Shown here one piece after another: positions 44,101-57,400 of a stretch of 64,000 bases of DNA. The position numbers were made by a program, and so were the translations under genes. The DNA is from Akebia trifoliata. Its lineage: Eukaryota; Streptophyta; Magnoliopsida; Ranunculales; Lardizabalaceae. The stretch lies in contig CM030715.1 of NCBI GenBank assembly GCA_017979445.1, forward strand, positions 34,221,756-34,285,755, written 5' to 3'. Each line of letters begins with the position of its first letter. Position 1 is the stretch's first letter. The notes under the pieces were generated by a model, which worked only from the letters and a program-made list of their open reading frames with translations, did no database searches and had not been told where the DNA came from.

Positions 44101-47100
44101 GAGGGCTGATCTGGTAAGAATTGAACCTTGACTTTAAGTTTTGGTCTTTTCTGTTTAGTTTGTTGTCATGCTAAGTTTGGTTGGTGTCCTTAACCATATA
44201 GAAGGTATATATAATATATACCGAAACTTCTAACCCATATATCTATATAGGTAAATTTAATGGAAAGTATACGTAGATTGTCACGTAAAATGGAACCTGC
44301 ATTTCCCATACTGAAATGCCAAGCAAATTTAGTGTTCCAACTGATTAAAAATCTAGGTTATTTTGGTGTTGCAATGAAGCTATTGACGTTCCAAGAATAT
44401 ATTTGGAAGTATATTAGTCAGACAATTTGGAAATTTTTGCGTAGTTCTGTCATATAATTGCCAAATCCGAACTTGTTTACTATGCTATGAATACCTGATA
44501 TTGTTCTAACATTTTTGCAGATCCATTCTGCTGCAACCATATTGGACAAAAATAATCTTGTGAAGTATGATAGGAAAAGTGGCTATTTCCAAGTCACAGA
44601 CCTTGGCCGCATAGCTAGCTACTATTATATAACTCATGGCACAATATCTACGTATAATGAATATCTGAAGCCCACAATGGGTGACATTGAGCTGTGTCGG
44701 TTATTCTCCCTCAGTGAAGAATTCAAATATGTAACTGTGAGACAAGATGAGAAGATGGAATTGGCCAAGCTTCTAGACCGTGTACCTATTCCCATCAAAG
44801 AAAGCTTGGAAGAGCCTAGTGCCAAGATCAATGTTTTGCTCCAAGCTTATATTTCGCGGCTGAAGCTTGAGGGGCTTTCACTGACATCTGACATGGTGTT
44901 CATCACCCAGGTTTGTTATTATCATGGCTAACTTATTTGTGTTGTCTTTTGTTGTTTTTCATATCAATCATCAAAGCCTCACCCCAGACATGTGGGTTGG
45001 CTGTGTTTTTAAAAATAAATGTGTTTTCCACTACCTATTTACTCTATTTTATTTTCTCTTTGTAGAGTGCGGGACGTCTTGTGCGAGCTCTTTTTGAGAT
45101 TGTGTTGAAAAGAGGATGGGCGCAATTAACTGAGAAGGCTTTGAACTTGTGCAAGATGGTTACTAAGAGGATGTGGAGTGTCCAGACACCCCTTCGGCAA
45201 TTCAGTGGAATTCCAAATGAAATTTTGATGAAATTGGAGAAGAAGGATTTGGCTTGGGAAAGGTACTATGATCTCTCCTCTCAGGAGATTGGAGAGCTCA
45301 TTCGTTTCCCTAAAATGGGAAGAACACTTCACAAATTCATTCACCAGTTCCCAAAGCTTAACCTGGCAGCACATGTTCAACCAATCACTCGTACTGTGTT
45401 AAGAGTTGAACTCACGATTACACCCGATTTTCAATGGGAAGACAAAGTCCATGGTTTTGTGGAGCCATTTTGGATTATTGTTGAGGACAATGACGGGGAA
45501 TATATTCTTCATCATGAATATTTTATTCTGAAGAAGCAATATATTGATGAGGACCACACCTTGAATTTCACAGTACCAATCTATGAACCACTGCCTCCAC
45601 AGTACTTCATTCGTGTTGTGTCAGACAGGTGGCTTGGCTCTCAGTCTGTCTTACCTGTTTCATTCAGACACCTTATTTTACCAGAAAAGTATCCTCCACC
45701 TACTGAATTGTTGGACTTGCAACCACTACCCGTGACTGCTTTGAGAAATCCTGCATACGAAGCTCTCTATCACGAATTCAAGCACTTCAATCCGGTCCAA
45801 ACTCAGGTTTTCACTGTCTTATATAACACAGACGACAATGTCTTGGTTGCGGCACCAACAGGAAGTGGAAAGACAATTTGTGCAGAGTTTGCCGTGTTGA
45901 GGAATCATCAGAAAGGACCTGAGAGCATCATGCGTGCCGTGTATATTGCTCCTATTGAAGCTCTGGCCAAGGAACGGTATCGTGATTGGGAGAAGAAGTT
46001 CGGAAAGGGTCTGGGAATGAGGGTGGTAGAATTGACAGGCGAAACGGCGACAGACTTGAAACTGCTTGAAAAAGGACAAGTAATTATAAGTACACCTGAG
46101 AAATGGGATGCTTTGTCCCGCCGCTGGAAACAACGAAAGCACGTTCAACAGGTGAGCCTTTTCATCATTGATGAGCTCCACCTGATTGGTGGTCAAGGAG
46201 GTCCTATCTTGGAGGTGATTGTCTCTAGAATGAGATATATTGCGAGTCAGAGTGAGAACAAGATCCGTATAGTGGCACTTTCGACTTCTCTTGCTAATGC
46301 AAAAGATCTTGGGGAATGGATAGGTGCAACTTCTCATGGTCTTTTCAATTTCCCTCCGGGTGTGCGTCCCGTGCCTCTTGAGATACACATCCAAGGTGTG
46401 GACATAGCTAATTTTGAAGCAAGGATGCAAGCAATGACAAAGCCAACATACACGGCTATTGTCCAACACGCAAAGAATGGGAAGCCTGCCCTTATATTTG
46501 TTCCTACGAGGAAGCATGCCCGGCTTACTGCAGTAGATCTCATGACCTACTCAAGTGCAGATGGTGGAGAGAATCCCCCATTTCTATTACGTTCAGTGGA
46601 AGAACTTGAACCTTTCATCTCAAAGGTTAAGGAACCCATGTTGAGTGCCACACTCCGTCATGGTGTCGGCTACTTGCATGAAGGTCTTACCAGCATGGAT
46701 CAGGAAGTTGTGTCTCATTTGTTCATGGCTGGTTGGATTCAAGTCTGTGTTGCAAGCAATTCAATGTGCTGGGGTATGCCATTATCAGCTCACCTGGTGG
46801 TGGTTATGGGAACGCAATATTATGATGGGCGCGAAAATGCTCACACTGACTACCCGGTTACTGATCTGTTGCAGATGATGGGTCATGCTAGTAGACCTCT
46901 TCTAGATAACTCCGGTAAGTGTGTCATCCTCTGCCATGCTCCTCGTAAAGAATATTACAAGAAGTTCTTGTATGAAGCATTCCCCGTGGAAAGTCATCTA
47001 CACCACTACTTGCATGACAATCTTAATGCGGAAGTTGTCGTCGGAGTTATTGAGAACAAGCAAGATGCGGTGGATTACCTCACATGGACGTTCATGTATC

Positions 47101-48257
47101 GAAGGCTCACTCAAAACCCAAACTACTACAATCTCCAGGGAGTAAGTCACAGGCATCTTTCGGATCACCTTTCTGAGCTTGTAGAGAACACACTAAGCGA
47201 TTTGGAAGCAAGTAAATGTGTTACGATAGAGGAGGATATGGACCTTTCTCCTCTGAACCTTGGCATGATAGCATCCTATTACTACATCAGTTACACTACA
47301 ATAGAGCGCTTTAGTTCTTCGTTGACTTCCAAAACAAAGATGAAGGGTCTTCTTGAGATTCTGGCTTCAGCTTCAGAATATGCACAGATTCCCATTCGAC
47401 CAGGGGAGGAAGATTTGATAAGAAGGTTAATTAACCACCAGAGGTTCTCCTTTGAAAATCCCAAATGTACGGACCCACATGTCAAAGCAAATGCACTGCT
47501 GCAAGCCCACTTCTCAAGGCACTCTGTCGTTGGAAACCTAGCCTCTGATCAGCGAGAGGTGCTCCTTTCTGCTAGTAGGCTGCTTCAAGCAATGGTTGAT
47601 GTTATCTCCAGCAATGGGTGGCTTAGCTTGGCTCTTCTTGCGATGGAAGTTAGTCAGATGGTGACACAGAGTATGTGGGAGCGTGATTCTGTGCTTCTAC
47701 AGCTTCCACACTTCACCAAGGATCTGGCAAAGAAATGCCAAGATAACCCAGGAAAGAGTATAGAGACGGTCTTTGATTTGGTAGAGATGGAGGATGAAGA
47801 GAGGCGGGAACTGCTGCAGATGACAGATTCACAGTTACTCGACATTGCACGGTTTTGCAACCGTTTCCCTAACATTGATATGACATACGAGGTAATGGAA
47901 AGTGACAACGTGGGGGCCGGGGAAGATGTTTCTCTACTAGTCACGCTTGAACGGGATCTTGAAGGGAGATCAGAGGTGGGACCCGTGGATGCCCCCAGGT
48001 ACCCTAAAGCCAAAGAAGAAGGATGGTGGCTTGTGGTCGGTGATAGCAAAACTAATCAGTTGCTTGCCATCAAGAGGGTTTCTCTACAACGGAAGTCAAA
48101 GGTCAAGCTCGAGTTTGCTGCTCCCACTGAAGTTGGAAAGAAGTCCTACACCCTTTATTTCATGTGCGACTCATACCTGGGATGTGACCAGGAGTACAGT
48201 TTTACAATTGATGTCAAAGAAGCAGCTGGAGCAGGTGATGACAGTGGGAAGGAATGA
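41153..48257 (+). CDS. BRR2: Brr2 (U5 snRNP 200-kDa DExH RNA helicase), 3 coding exons, 2180 aa
   Basis: Exons 41153-44113, 44521-44910 and 45066-48257 join in frame to 2180 residues, close to Arabidopsis BRR2a (about 2170). It is the U4/U6-unwinding helicase that activates the spliceosome in the nucleus. The start [20 protein letters not shown] is the conserved plant N-terminus. An acidic stretch lies near residues 215-265. Cassette 1 is canonical: APTGAGKT (Lys540), DEIH (646-649), SAT (683-685), QMLGRAGRP (about 882-890), then a Sec63 unit. Cassette 2 has APTGSGKT (Lys1386) and DELH (1486-1489) but STS in place of SAT and QMMGHASRP in place of the arginine-finger motif, as expected for the regulatory, catalytically silent second cassette. 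A Sec63 unit ends the protein. No lesion is seen; it is a complete housekeeping gene. Confidence 0.97.
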
Positions 48258-50577
48258 AATGCGAGCTGTGTGGCTACCTGTTTGATCGTAGATGACTGTT
48301 CTTCCTGATCAAAAGTATACAGAAGCATATCCTTTCTGGTTAATTTTCTTGTATTTGACTACAATACCAATTCTGTCATGGTTCTGTTGTATCTTGAAGT
48401 TCACTTGTTATGGTTTCTTAATGTTTGTTATGCTTATTGGAACGTTGACGATGGGAGAGATGTTAAACTTAGTTACACTAGCTCTTAGTAAGCTTATTTT
48501 GTTTATTTGAGCCCTCATGGATGAGGCAGTTAGTTATGATTTACCTTTTTGATTTCTGACTTTAATGTAGCATTTGTGGGCTCAGAGTATCATCAATTGT
48601 TTTTAAGCCGGAATTTGTTTTTTCCGTAGCTCATGTACCATTAAGGACATAGCAGTGTACACTGTTTTATTTGGTTAAGGAACTTGCCAAGTTAACCTTA
48701 TTGCAGGATCTGTGAATATGCTTCTGTTCAACTTGGACATGGTATCAACTATCTATCATGGTGTGAGATGGTGGGTTCTTATCCGATAAAACCACTACTG
48801 CACTCCATTATTGAGATTAAATGCACTGCCTTGTGAATTTACACGATGTTCTCTCTCTTCAGTAATCTTGGGTTATGAGGCCAACGTCGAGATCAGGTTG
48901 GCTGACAAGGGCAAAACATTGATGATGACTGCCTCCAAGTACATATATGAAATTTGCACTAACCACGGAACATTACTGTGTGGATCTTGTGTCTGTCACT
49001 CACAGGAAGAAAATTATGGGTCCTTTCTGGAGTGCCCATGACTCCTTTTTGGATCATCAGTCAAAAGGGAAAATCGGAGGGCTCAGACCTTGTCATCTAA
49101 CTTAGGGTTCTCACCTGCATTTCTTCTATTTGTATCTGCACATAATTTAAAAACATTAAGAATGACATGCTATTGGTTTCGCTTAAAATTCAAAGTTTCA
49201 AACCCTCTATGTGTGGTCACAGAGGAAAAAGGCGGACTGTTGATCATTAATCGAGGATTTGCTTTTCTTTGCCCCTTGAATGACTATCTTAAGTGAAGCA
49301 CAAGTGTTTTGTTTTTCAAAAATTTAAATTATTTATCATTTTTTATCCTTCTAAAAATAACTTATTTCCACAAAAATAAAAAAGGGTCATTTTGTTCCCT
49401 AGTAACCTCAAGGAACGAATTCACTGCTCTTGGATTTTAAAGGGGCTGATGTGTTGCTTTCAAAATTGGTGAATTCAGTGCTTTTTAAGATTTTAAAGTG
49501 TCGAATTCACTACTTGGTAACCTCAAGTCCAATTGACAAAGCCAAAGAAGTTTTTGGACACTGAGAACAAGTTTGTATAAATTGATCCTAACAATATGGG
49601 ATTAGAATTTAACAATCAAATGATTCTAACAACAAAGGGAGATTGCTCTGTTGATTCGAGATGATCTCAGTTGTTGATTTTGGTTGCAATGTACATTGTG
49701 ATAGTTAGGGTTGTTAATGGACGGGTTGGGGACAAGCTCGTTTTCACTTAATCTGGCCCTAAAAGAGTCAGGTTTTACCTTAGACCAGCCCTACGCCTTG
49801 AAGTTGAATGAACCTAAACCAGCCCCAATGGGGTCAGGTCCGGCTAGAGTTGATTTTTGGATTTTATAGAAGTATTAGATTCATGAACTTTCCAATATTG
49901 AATGGGTTGAAAATTTTGATCCCTAACCTACATTTTCCAACTCAAGATCAAGGCCTGAACCCAAAACCCTTGTTTTCTGGGCCGAGTCGGGTTAGTGTCC
50001 CAATTGACTCTCTAGTGTTTGTTGCACCCATGGTTTTAAAACTCGACCGAGACCTATCGTCGGACTCATCTTGGTACCGCCCAACAATAATATGGATGGA
50101 TATACTTTTTAGGATCGAGACCTTTGAGATTTTCAAGACAATGCAATCTCCTCTGTTTTCATCCTCCAAACCCTATTTTTTCATTCTAAAATCAATTTTC
50201 AACCAAGTGAATCAAAGAACAAAGGAGTTTGTCCTTTAAATAAAGTCAAAAGATGAGATATTGTGGAAATCTTGGACGAAATGGTGAGGTTTTGTTGAAA
50301 TCTTCATTTCTCTTCAGATTTTTTTTAAATGGTTTAAAACCATGGTCTCAACAAGATGACTCGTTCGAGACAACTCGGTATCGATCATGGACGAGACGTA
50401 AAAACGAGTTTTAAAACCATTACTTGGACACTTGGACCGCATCATCAAAATTCCAAAGCAAAAGAAAAAGCAAAAAAGGAAAGAAAATGTAGAAGAAGCC
50501 AAAATTAAATAGAAACAAAAATACAAAAACATCACAAGCAGATTATGTTGTCTCTTTGATGATAATCAGTAAAATCT
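48258..50577. other. Brr2 3' region and spacer
   Basis: The first ~700 bp is T-rich and likely Brr2 3' UTR. The open frames at 48811-49041 and 49090-49296 have no recognisable product. Low-complexity AAAATAA runs follow. 49704-49990 reads like a decayed dispersed repeat (GGGTTGTTAATGGACGGGTT). A clean MITE lies at 50030-50420. Confidence 0.5.
50030..50420. mobile_element. Repeat family 3 MITE with perfect 16-bp TIRs (391 bp)
   Basis: ATGGTTTTAAAACTCG at 50030-50045 and its exact reverse complement CGAGTTTTAAAACCAT at 50405-50420. Subterminal words (CGAGACCTATCG, CTTGGTACC, ACTCGGTATCGA, GGACGAGACG) are shared with 39895-40510. There is no ORF and no obvious target duplication. Confidence 0.75.
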
Positions 50578-53500
50578 ATGGCATCTCTTCTTTCAATTTC
50601 TCTGACGTTGATGCTGTCATGTTCTATATGGAGCTCTGCAGCTGAAAGGTAAGAAGCCATCTCATTTCTCTTCCTACTCTTCAAGTGATGGGTGGTTCCA
50701 ATTTAATTTAAAATATTCAGTAATTTGAGACGCAATCTGTGGTTTATTGATATGGGTTCTTGTTGGAATGCCACGAAAGATTTAGTTTAAATGATAGTTC
50801 TCTTCGATTTAGAAATCTGGGTTTCTAATCTTTTCTTTACTATTTTTTATTTTCAAATCTTTTGGTTGAAATGCTGGAAAAGATATCATTTTTGTTGGTT
50901 TTGAACTGAGATTTGTCTTAGTTTGTGTTCTTGCAATTATTCTTGTAGATTGTGTATGGGTTTATTTCTAATGTATATAAGTTTAGGGTCTCTAAACAGA
51001 AATATTATGAAATTTATATAGATAATTGAAACCCAGATGTTGATTTCTTTTGTAATATTCAAAATTCCAAAATGGAATTGTTCTCAAATAGAGGTTTCCC
51101 CCAGTTTGTGTAGAAGAGAAATTGAAGTTGATTACTTATAACATGGGTTTTTTCATTGAACTAAAAGATGGCTAATTCTAGAAACTGTTTGATTCTTATT
51201 TTTGGTTGTTCATCCTGAAATTCGAGCTCTGAGCTTATGTTTTTAGGCTGTTGTTTTTGGTGGGTAAGATGAGGGCAAACCCACAATCACATGGATATGG
51301 TTTAGTGTCTAAGCTTGATTCTATTTAGGATGAAAAAAAAAGGCAAAATAAGATTTTTTTTTACTTTTATTTTTCTATGGATAGAAGTATACTTGTATGT
51401 ACGTTGAAGATCAATCGAATTCTAAAATTTTAAAAGGATAATGCCACACGGGGCAGGATATGAAGATGGAAATATTGAAGAATAATTTTTTATTGATCAA
51501 ATCCCTTCCCCCCTTCCCCCCCTCTTTTACAAGATTTCTTTTTAACATTTAGATTCTTTCACGTTTTACTTTATTTTCTAAGGTAGATTCTCAAGTGTTA
51601 GTCTAACATTCATGAAGTATTTACATTCTATAATCTACCATACCTCACATATAAAGAATCTATAAGATACGAAGAGGGACTTACTGGCATAAATCCCGAT
51701 CATTCATTTCATTTAGTTCATGCTGGGGCAATCCCTGGTGGCAACATGTTGCAACAGAACCAATTGTCACATGAAGTAGACAACGATCAGCTAGGGAATC
51801 TTCTAGAAATGACGGAGGGAAATAATGCAAGTATTTATTATGTGAAATTTGAGATATAATAAATACTATAGAGCGATCAACTTACATCAACCAATTTAGC
51901 TACTCAAGCCATGGTAATCCTAAGTTCATATTTGAGCGGTTTCTGAACAAATTGTATCCTAATGTTCTTACATCGAACACAATTTGGAGCGGCCATTGCT
52001 CTGTATGTTTTGTGGGATTTTATGGAATATCTAGTTTTAAATGTTGTCTATTACCTAGTTAGAATATGAATAGGTGTCTTTTGGTTGGGTAAGCTGGACT
52101 CAAACCGATGACCTCAAATTTGCTTTCCAATGTATCAAACAAACTGAGCTATGGGTCTAAGCTCAAGGGGTCTGGTTCCTCTTGTAGCTATTTAATATTG
52201 ATTGTCTAGAACCAGTGCTTTTTAAATGTTATCTTTTCCTATGTGGAACTTGAATAGGTGACTGGTTCCTGTTGCAGATGCTTAATCTTGATGGTCTAGA
52301 AAACAGTGCTTTTCTTTGTGAGATGATTATACTTCTGTTTCTTTAATCAACTTAGATATTATGAGATTTTTGTAGTATTTTTGGATTTCTTCATGATCCG
52401 CTAAACATGCGAAATCTCTCATAAATTTAAAGGAAATCAAAGATGCATATTTAAGCAAAAGAAGTGCAACTTGGATGTTTGTTGTCTGATGAGGAAATGA
52501 TCTTAACTATTTATATGAGTATATCAGCCTCATGATACAGTTACAGGAAGGAATTGAGAACAAAGACCGAGATGAACCAGCAGCCCATTATACAATTGGG
52601 CAATTCAACTCGATCCACCCGAATTAACCCCTCACAAGTTACCCAACTCTCCTGGCGACCAAGGTTAGGTATCTCTCATTTCTCACTAGGTTACTTATGA
52701 CATATGAGGATGTTTAGTGTGTGTATCATTCCGATCAAGTGCGATTATGCGTTTATTGTTAATGGTCTTTGATCAACTTTAAAGCGTATAAGCTAACAAT
52801 ATGTTCCATTTTTTATCTATATGCCTTGTTTGGTTGTCTTGACAATGTATTTTTTTTCTTTTCTTGAGGCAGGGTGTTCTTGTATAGAGATTTTCTCTCT
52901 GATGAGGAGTGTGACCACCTTATTTCTTTGGTAGTTGACGTGTCTCTCAGAAAATGTTAAACTTCTTGTGCTTACACTAGTTCTCAAAATCTGTCTTTTT
53001 GGCTCAGGCACATGGCAAGATAGAGAAGTCTTTGGTGAAAGAAAATGATACAGGGAAGATTGTTAATGGAAATCTACTTACAAATTCTGTGACACCCTTG
53101 GATATAGAACAAGTGAGTTTTCTTGTTTTTCACTTCATGAAAATAATTGGGTCTTCGCTATTCCTGTTATTCTCAGATGATTTATTGTTACTAGATAAAA
53201 CTAGAAGGAGTAAATTCAACACTAAAATTATGGGGGATACATTAGAAACTAATTATTTTAAGATAAGTACCAAGACAGAATGTAAGGAGTGTAACTATGG
53301 TAAGGAAGCTTCTAGGGAGTATGTGATCCATAAAACTAGTGCTGCTTGGGTGGATGCAGTGGAGTAGCACTTCTGGAATGGTATGTGATCTACGTGTACT
53401 GATAAAACTAAAGATACAAATTTATACGACGGAAATAAGGGTAGACATGCTTTTTTGTGTTGAATATTGGGTTGTCAAGAACAATGTCTTCATAGATAAA

Positions 53501-55128
53501 GTGTAGCAGAGAGAAGGATGTTGAGATGAATGAGTGGGTAGGCTAGGAAAGACAAAATCTAGAATTAGTATATTCAAAGAGATTTAGGAGTAGTTCCAAT
53601 ATGAGATAAAATAAGGGAAAGTCATTTGAGATGGTTTGTATACGTACAAAAAAGACCTATAACAACAATGATGAGAATGAATACTTTGGTGCAAGTTGTG
53701 GATTCTAAAAAGACAAAAGATTGAAAATGACATGGATGGAAGTAATAATTAAAAAGATAAACATTCTTTGTCTGAAGTATGTTCATGATAGAGCCATATG
53801 ATGAAATAAGATTCATGTTGTCGACCCAAGGAATTGGATACGGTGTAAACGATGACGATGCTTGTCAACACCATTGTAGAGAATTCATTCCAAATCACTA
53901 TCAGTAAGACCATTAAGGCTTGACCATCAGTAAGTTCTCATGATATATCTGCTTCATCGACGTCCCTTTGGACTACAACTTTTTATTGCCATAAAGGATA
54001 AAATCAAACATTTTTCTACTTTAGATCGCTGCTAAAAGTGATTAGTAGCAACCTAGTCATTCTCAAAAGAATGCAAGAAAAGAAGTCTATTCATGGAATG
54101 CAGTTGATGTGGCTATTGGCGAATGACTTAGTGATAGTGATATGTACTAATGGTAAGGGTTTGTTTAATGTGATCAAGCAGAAACTGTAATACTTGCATT
54201 CATGCTTGCGTGTATTCGTTCCTGAATATGTGTACTTAATAGTTTGATTCTTGTCACATATTTGGAACCTTCGTATATTAGTTCATCATTTGGTAGCATG
54301 AGACTTGAGCAATTTTTAATTTTTTTTATGGTTTGGTATCAAATAGGATGATATTGTTGCAAGGATTGAGGACAGAATTTCCGCTTGGACATTTATTCCC
54401 AAAGGTATTGTTCCTCAGTCACTGTTCTCGGAGTGTATTTAATTGAATTACCAAATGTTCTTCTGCCTTCAGAGAATAGCAAGCGTGTGCAGATTCTGCA
54501 CTATGTGCATGAAGATACCAAGCAGCATCTAGATTACAATGGTGATAAAGCCCAGTTGGGTTCAAGTGAGCCTCTAATGGCAACAGTAGTGTTGTATCTT
54601 TCAAATGTCACTAAGGGTGGCGAGATTCTCTTCCAGGAATCAGAGGTAAGACCATGGAAGGAAGAAAAGAACCCATCTGGAATGTCTGCTTTATGATTAG
54701 TAGTTCGCTATTTTTATCTATGCACACTGCTCAATATGAGCTCTACTTTTTGCATACAGTTCAAAAACACTCAACCGAAGGACTACACTTGGTCCAACTG
54801 TGCAAAGACAGGTTACGCTGTGAAACCCATTAAAGGGAATGCGGTGCTCTTCTTTAATATCCATCCCAACACAAGCCCTGATGGGAGCAGCTCTCATGCC
54901 AGATGCCCTGTAGTTGAGGGCGAGAAATGGTGCGCCATCAAATTTTTCCATGTGAGAGCTATTGAGGGAAAGAAGGCTTCATTGGAATCAGAAAGCGGAG
55001 GGTGCACAGATGAAGATGATAATTGTCGCAGCTGGGCTGCTTTGGGAGAATGCCAGAGGAATCCCGTATACATGATCGGGACTCCCGATTACTATGGCTC
55101 ATGTAGGAAGAGTTGTAACGTGTGTTAA
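50578..55128 (+). CDS. Prolyl 4-hydroxylase with C-terminal ShK-like domain (P4H12-like), 7 exons, 316 aa
   Basis: Exons 50578-50648, 52547-52663, 52873-52930, 53008-53112, 54347-54404, 54473-54645 and 54760-55128 join in frame to 316 residues. An N-terminal signal/anchor (MASLLSISLTLMLSCSIWSS) suits an ER/Golgi enzyme hydroxylating prolines of cell-wall glycoproteins. Early motifs are THQ-free VTQLSWRPR and VFLYRDFLSDEECDHLISL. The double-stranded beta-helix keeps the Fe(II) ligands His155 and Asp157 (QHLDYNGD) and His240, plus the 2-oxoglutarate Lys250 ten residues on. A Cys-rich C-terminus (CTDEDDNCRSWAALGEC..CRKSCNVC) is the plant ShK-like domain. The usual TSSGMFL segment before exon 5 is replaced by a divergent stretch ending PLDIEQ, as in the P4H12 subgroup, but unlike that subgroup as I recall it the metal triad is intact. 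Intron 4 holds a LINE relic. Confidence 0.9.
53385..53860 (+). mobile_element. RTE-like LINE 3' relic in P4H intron 4
   Basis: Translation with frame changes gives ..SVAERRMLR.., YIQRDLGVVPI, KIRESHLRWFVYVQKRPITT, TLVQVVDSKKTKD and IHVVDPRNWI. This is the order and wording of the C-terminal tail of plant RTE-type reverse transcriptases (VAEMRMLRWM, RESRLRWFGHVQRR, ADP..W). Multiple stops; sense to the host gene. Limits are approximate. Confidence 0.65.
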
Positions 55129-57400
55129 CAAACTCCACGGACATCGACTTATTCTTGTCTTTTGAGAGTGTTGTTAATGAATATTCATTAATAAATCAAA
55201 ATTGATACTGAACGGTTTGTGCGTGTAGTCAGAGAATCTAACCTCCAAATATAAGCTTCATTAATGATATCTAAAGAGATTCCTCAAATTTTAATTTGGA
55301 ATCCATGATAAAAATACTTGGACATTTTGAGGTCTAAACTCACATATAAACGTTGAAACATATTTTTGGGGGGCGGTTTAGATGTACTCCTCAACATTTT
55401 GGTGAATCTGAGTTATCCCCTACGTTTTCAAACTGATGGTATGCCTTCAACCTTTTTCTTCTCTAATAGGTTAATGAGAAACGGCCTATATGACATCATT
55501 TTCAACCTATAGAACCGAAAGCCCTTAAGTAATGTTTGTTCTTAAGGATTCATTGTCAAGATAAAATTTAAGATTAGACTTGAATGGGTTAAAGTGGAGT
55601 CGTCATGTGCACTGGATGAAATGGTAGGGGAAGTTGTGAGTTTAGTCCCACATTAATGGGGGTAGACGTTCAATACCTGGATTATAAGGGCAAATTAGAT
55701 TCTATCATGTAGGACATGTTTTAAAGTCATGCAGGTTTCGGCCAAAACAGACAATATCCTACAAGTGTCAAGTCTCCAAAGGGTTTAATACTGATGGATT
55801 GAAGGACAAGTCCAACAACCAAAAATCAAGGAATCTTGTGGCTAGAGATTGGAGATGAAGGTATTTAGGTCATTTTTTGTTAGTCTTATCGAGACTTTTT
55901 TAAGTGATTGGATTAGAGGAGGTGTGGGCCTCGTCGTGAGTCCAAGGACATGCACCATTGGATGGATGTCCCTCTAGTCCAGGCACAGGTCATTCTTCAT
56001 GATATTAACATCTCTCATAACTCTAGATTCTTTTTGACTTTGACTATTATATATATATTGGACTACGTCGAGGGTGGCTAAGGAAACTTGGTGGCCAAGC
56101 ATAATCCCAAATTAACTTAAAAATGCCATTATAATATTCTCTCAATGTCTCTTCAAAAAATTAATAACATAAGTAACTGATGAGAAAGTATATGTTATAA
56201 TGGCAGCAATATCGATGGTGGGTGAATTACTCCTACCTTCTGGCTTTTGGTAAATATTTGAGATACTTAACACCATGATTTTGACTAATGTAACCGTTAT
56301 CGTTTAAATTTAAAAATTAGAACAAACCCAAATGGAAAAAACTTTGAAGCGGGCAGCCCACTTCTCTATTGGATTACACGTGGCGTTTCCAAGGATGTAT
56401 TTCAAATTTTGGTGGAAATGTAGGGGCAAACGTCATTTGCCTTGTAACCAGGAGGGTTCCTTCTAATTTTGAAGCAAAGTCAGACTCAACCCAAATCAGC
56501 AAATTGATGATATAGTTGGAATATTCAATTTTATTTGCTAACTTCAAGAGAGAGAGAGAGAGATTACCGTAAGAGGCAAGTTGATGATGTAGTTGGAATA
56601 TTTAATTTTATTTGCATTTGCTTCAGTTACATAATATCAAGTTGCCAACTTTATGCATTAAAAACCAATCTTTCTTGAATTCTTCAAGCAAGAAAAACAC
56701 CAACAAAACCTCTTTTCATATTTTAATTTCTTTGACCTCATTTGTTTTTTTAATCTCTGCATAATGATAAGCATCATCACCATTGCCCTCAAAATCTTAT
56801 CCCAAAAATTTGGAGGCCAAATGAAATGATCTTCTTCCATTCAATCCTATTGAAAACTATGTCTTTTATTAATTCAAGTGCATCGACGATAGGGGACAAA
56901 CATCACTCTATGGGCCCATCAACAGAACTCATCAATCCTATCGAAGCATCTACAAATCATTAGGAAAACTTACAAGAAAAAAAAAAAAAAAAGCAAACGC
57001 CCAATCCAAGTTCCAACCCAAAGAAATTGGATTCTAAGGGAAGCAATGAACTTCGTTAGAGCGGATCATATGTATTGTATACGATCCATTAATCAAGATT
57101 CCACCTTTTTGATAATTTCTCTCCTTTTCTAAATGAAAGCCGAATAAAAAAAGGAGAGAAAAAAAAGTACAAATCCAAATAATTATTAATATATTTCACA
57201 AATAAGTTTAGAGAAGCATCCCTTTCAAACTACCAACAGTTCAAAACTATACTCCAATCTTAACAAATCCAACTTTTCTCTCTTTATTTCATGCACTGCA
57301 GACAATTCCATCACTAAAACCACAAAACAAGAATTTTAATAGAGAGATCCAAATTAACAAATATGGTATTTACTATAAACAATGAACTAAAAATTTACTC
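55129..57400. other. Spacer between convergent P4H and dioxygenase genes
   Basis: No gene was recognised. 55365-55905 contains a repeat family 2 copy: GGCGGTTTAGATGTACTCCT, CTACGTTTTCAAACTGATGG and a right-hand GGAGATGAAGGTATTTAGGTC without a terminus. A GA microsatellite lies near 56549-56562. The small minus ORF at 56658-56840 has no recognisable product. Confidence 0.5.

Noticed and set aside
45819..46517. 232-codon minus-strand open frame inside Brr2
   Set aside because: Antisense shadow of the conserved second helicase cassette; no independent evidence.
48811..49296. Two plus-strand ORFs downstream of Brr2
   Set aside because: They lie in the probable 3' UTR/spacer, share no frame or splice logic with Brr2, and no protein family is recognised.
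56658..56840. 60-codon minus-strand ORF rich in Lys/Met
   Set aside because: Composition fits chance translation of AT-rich DNA; no similarity recognised.
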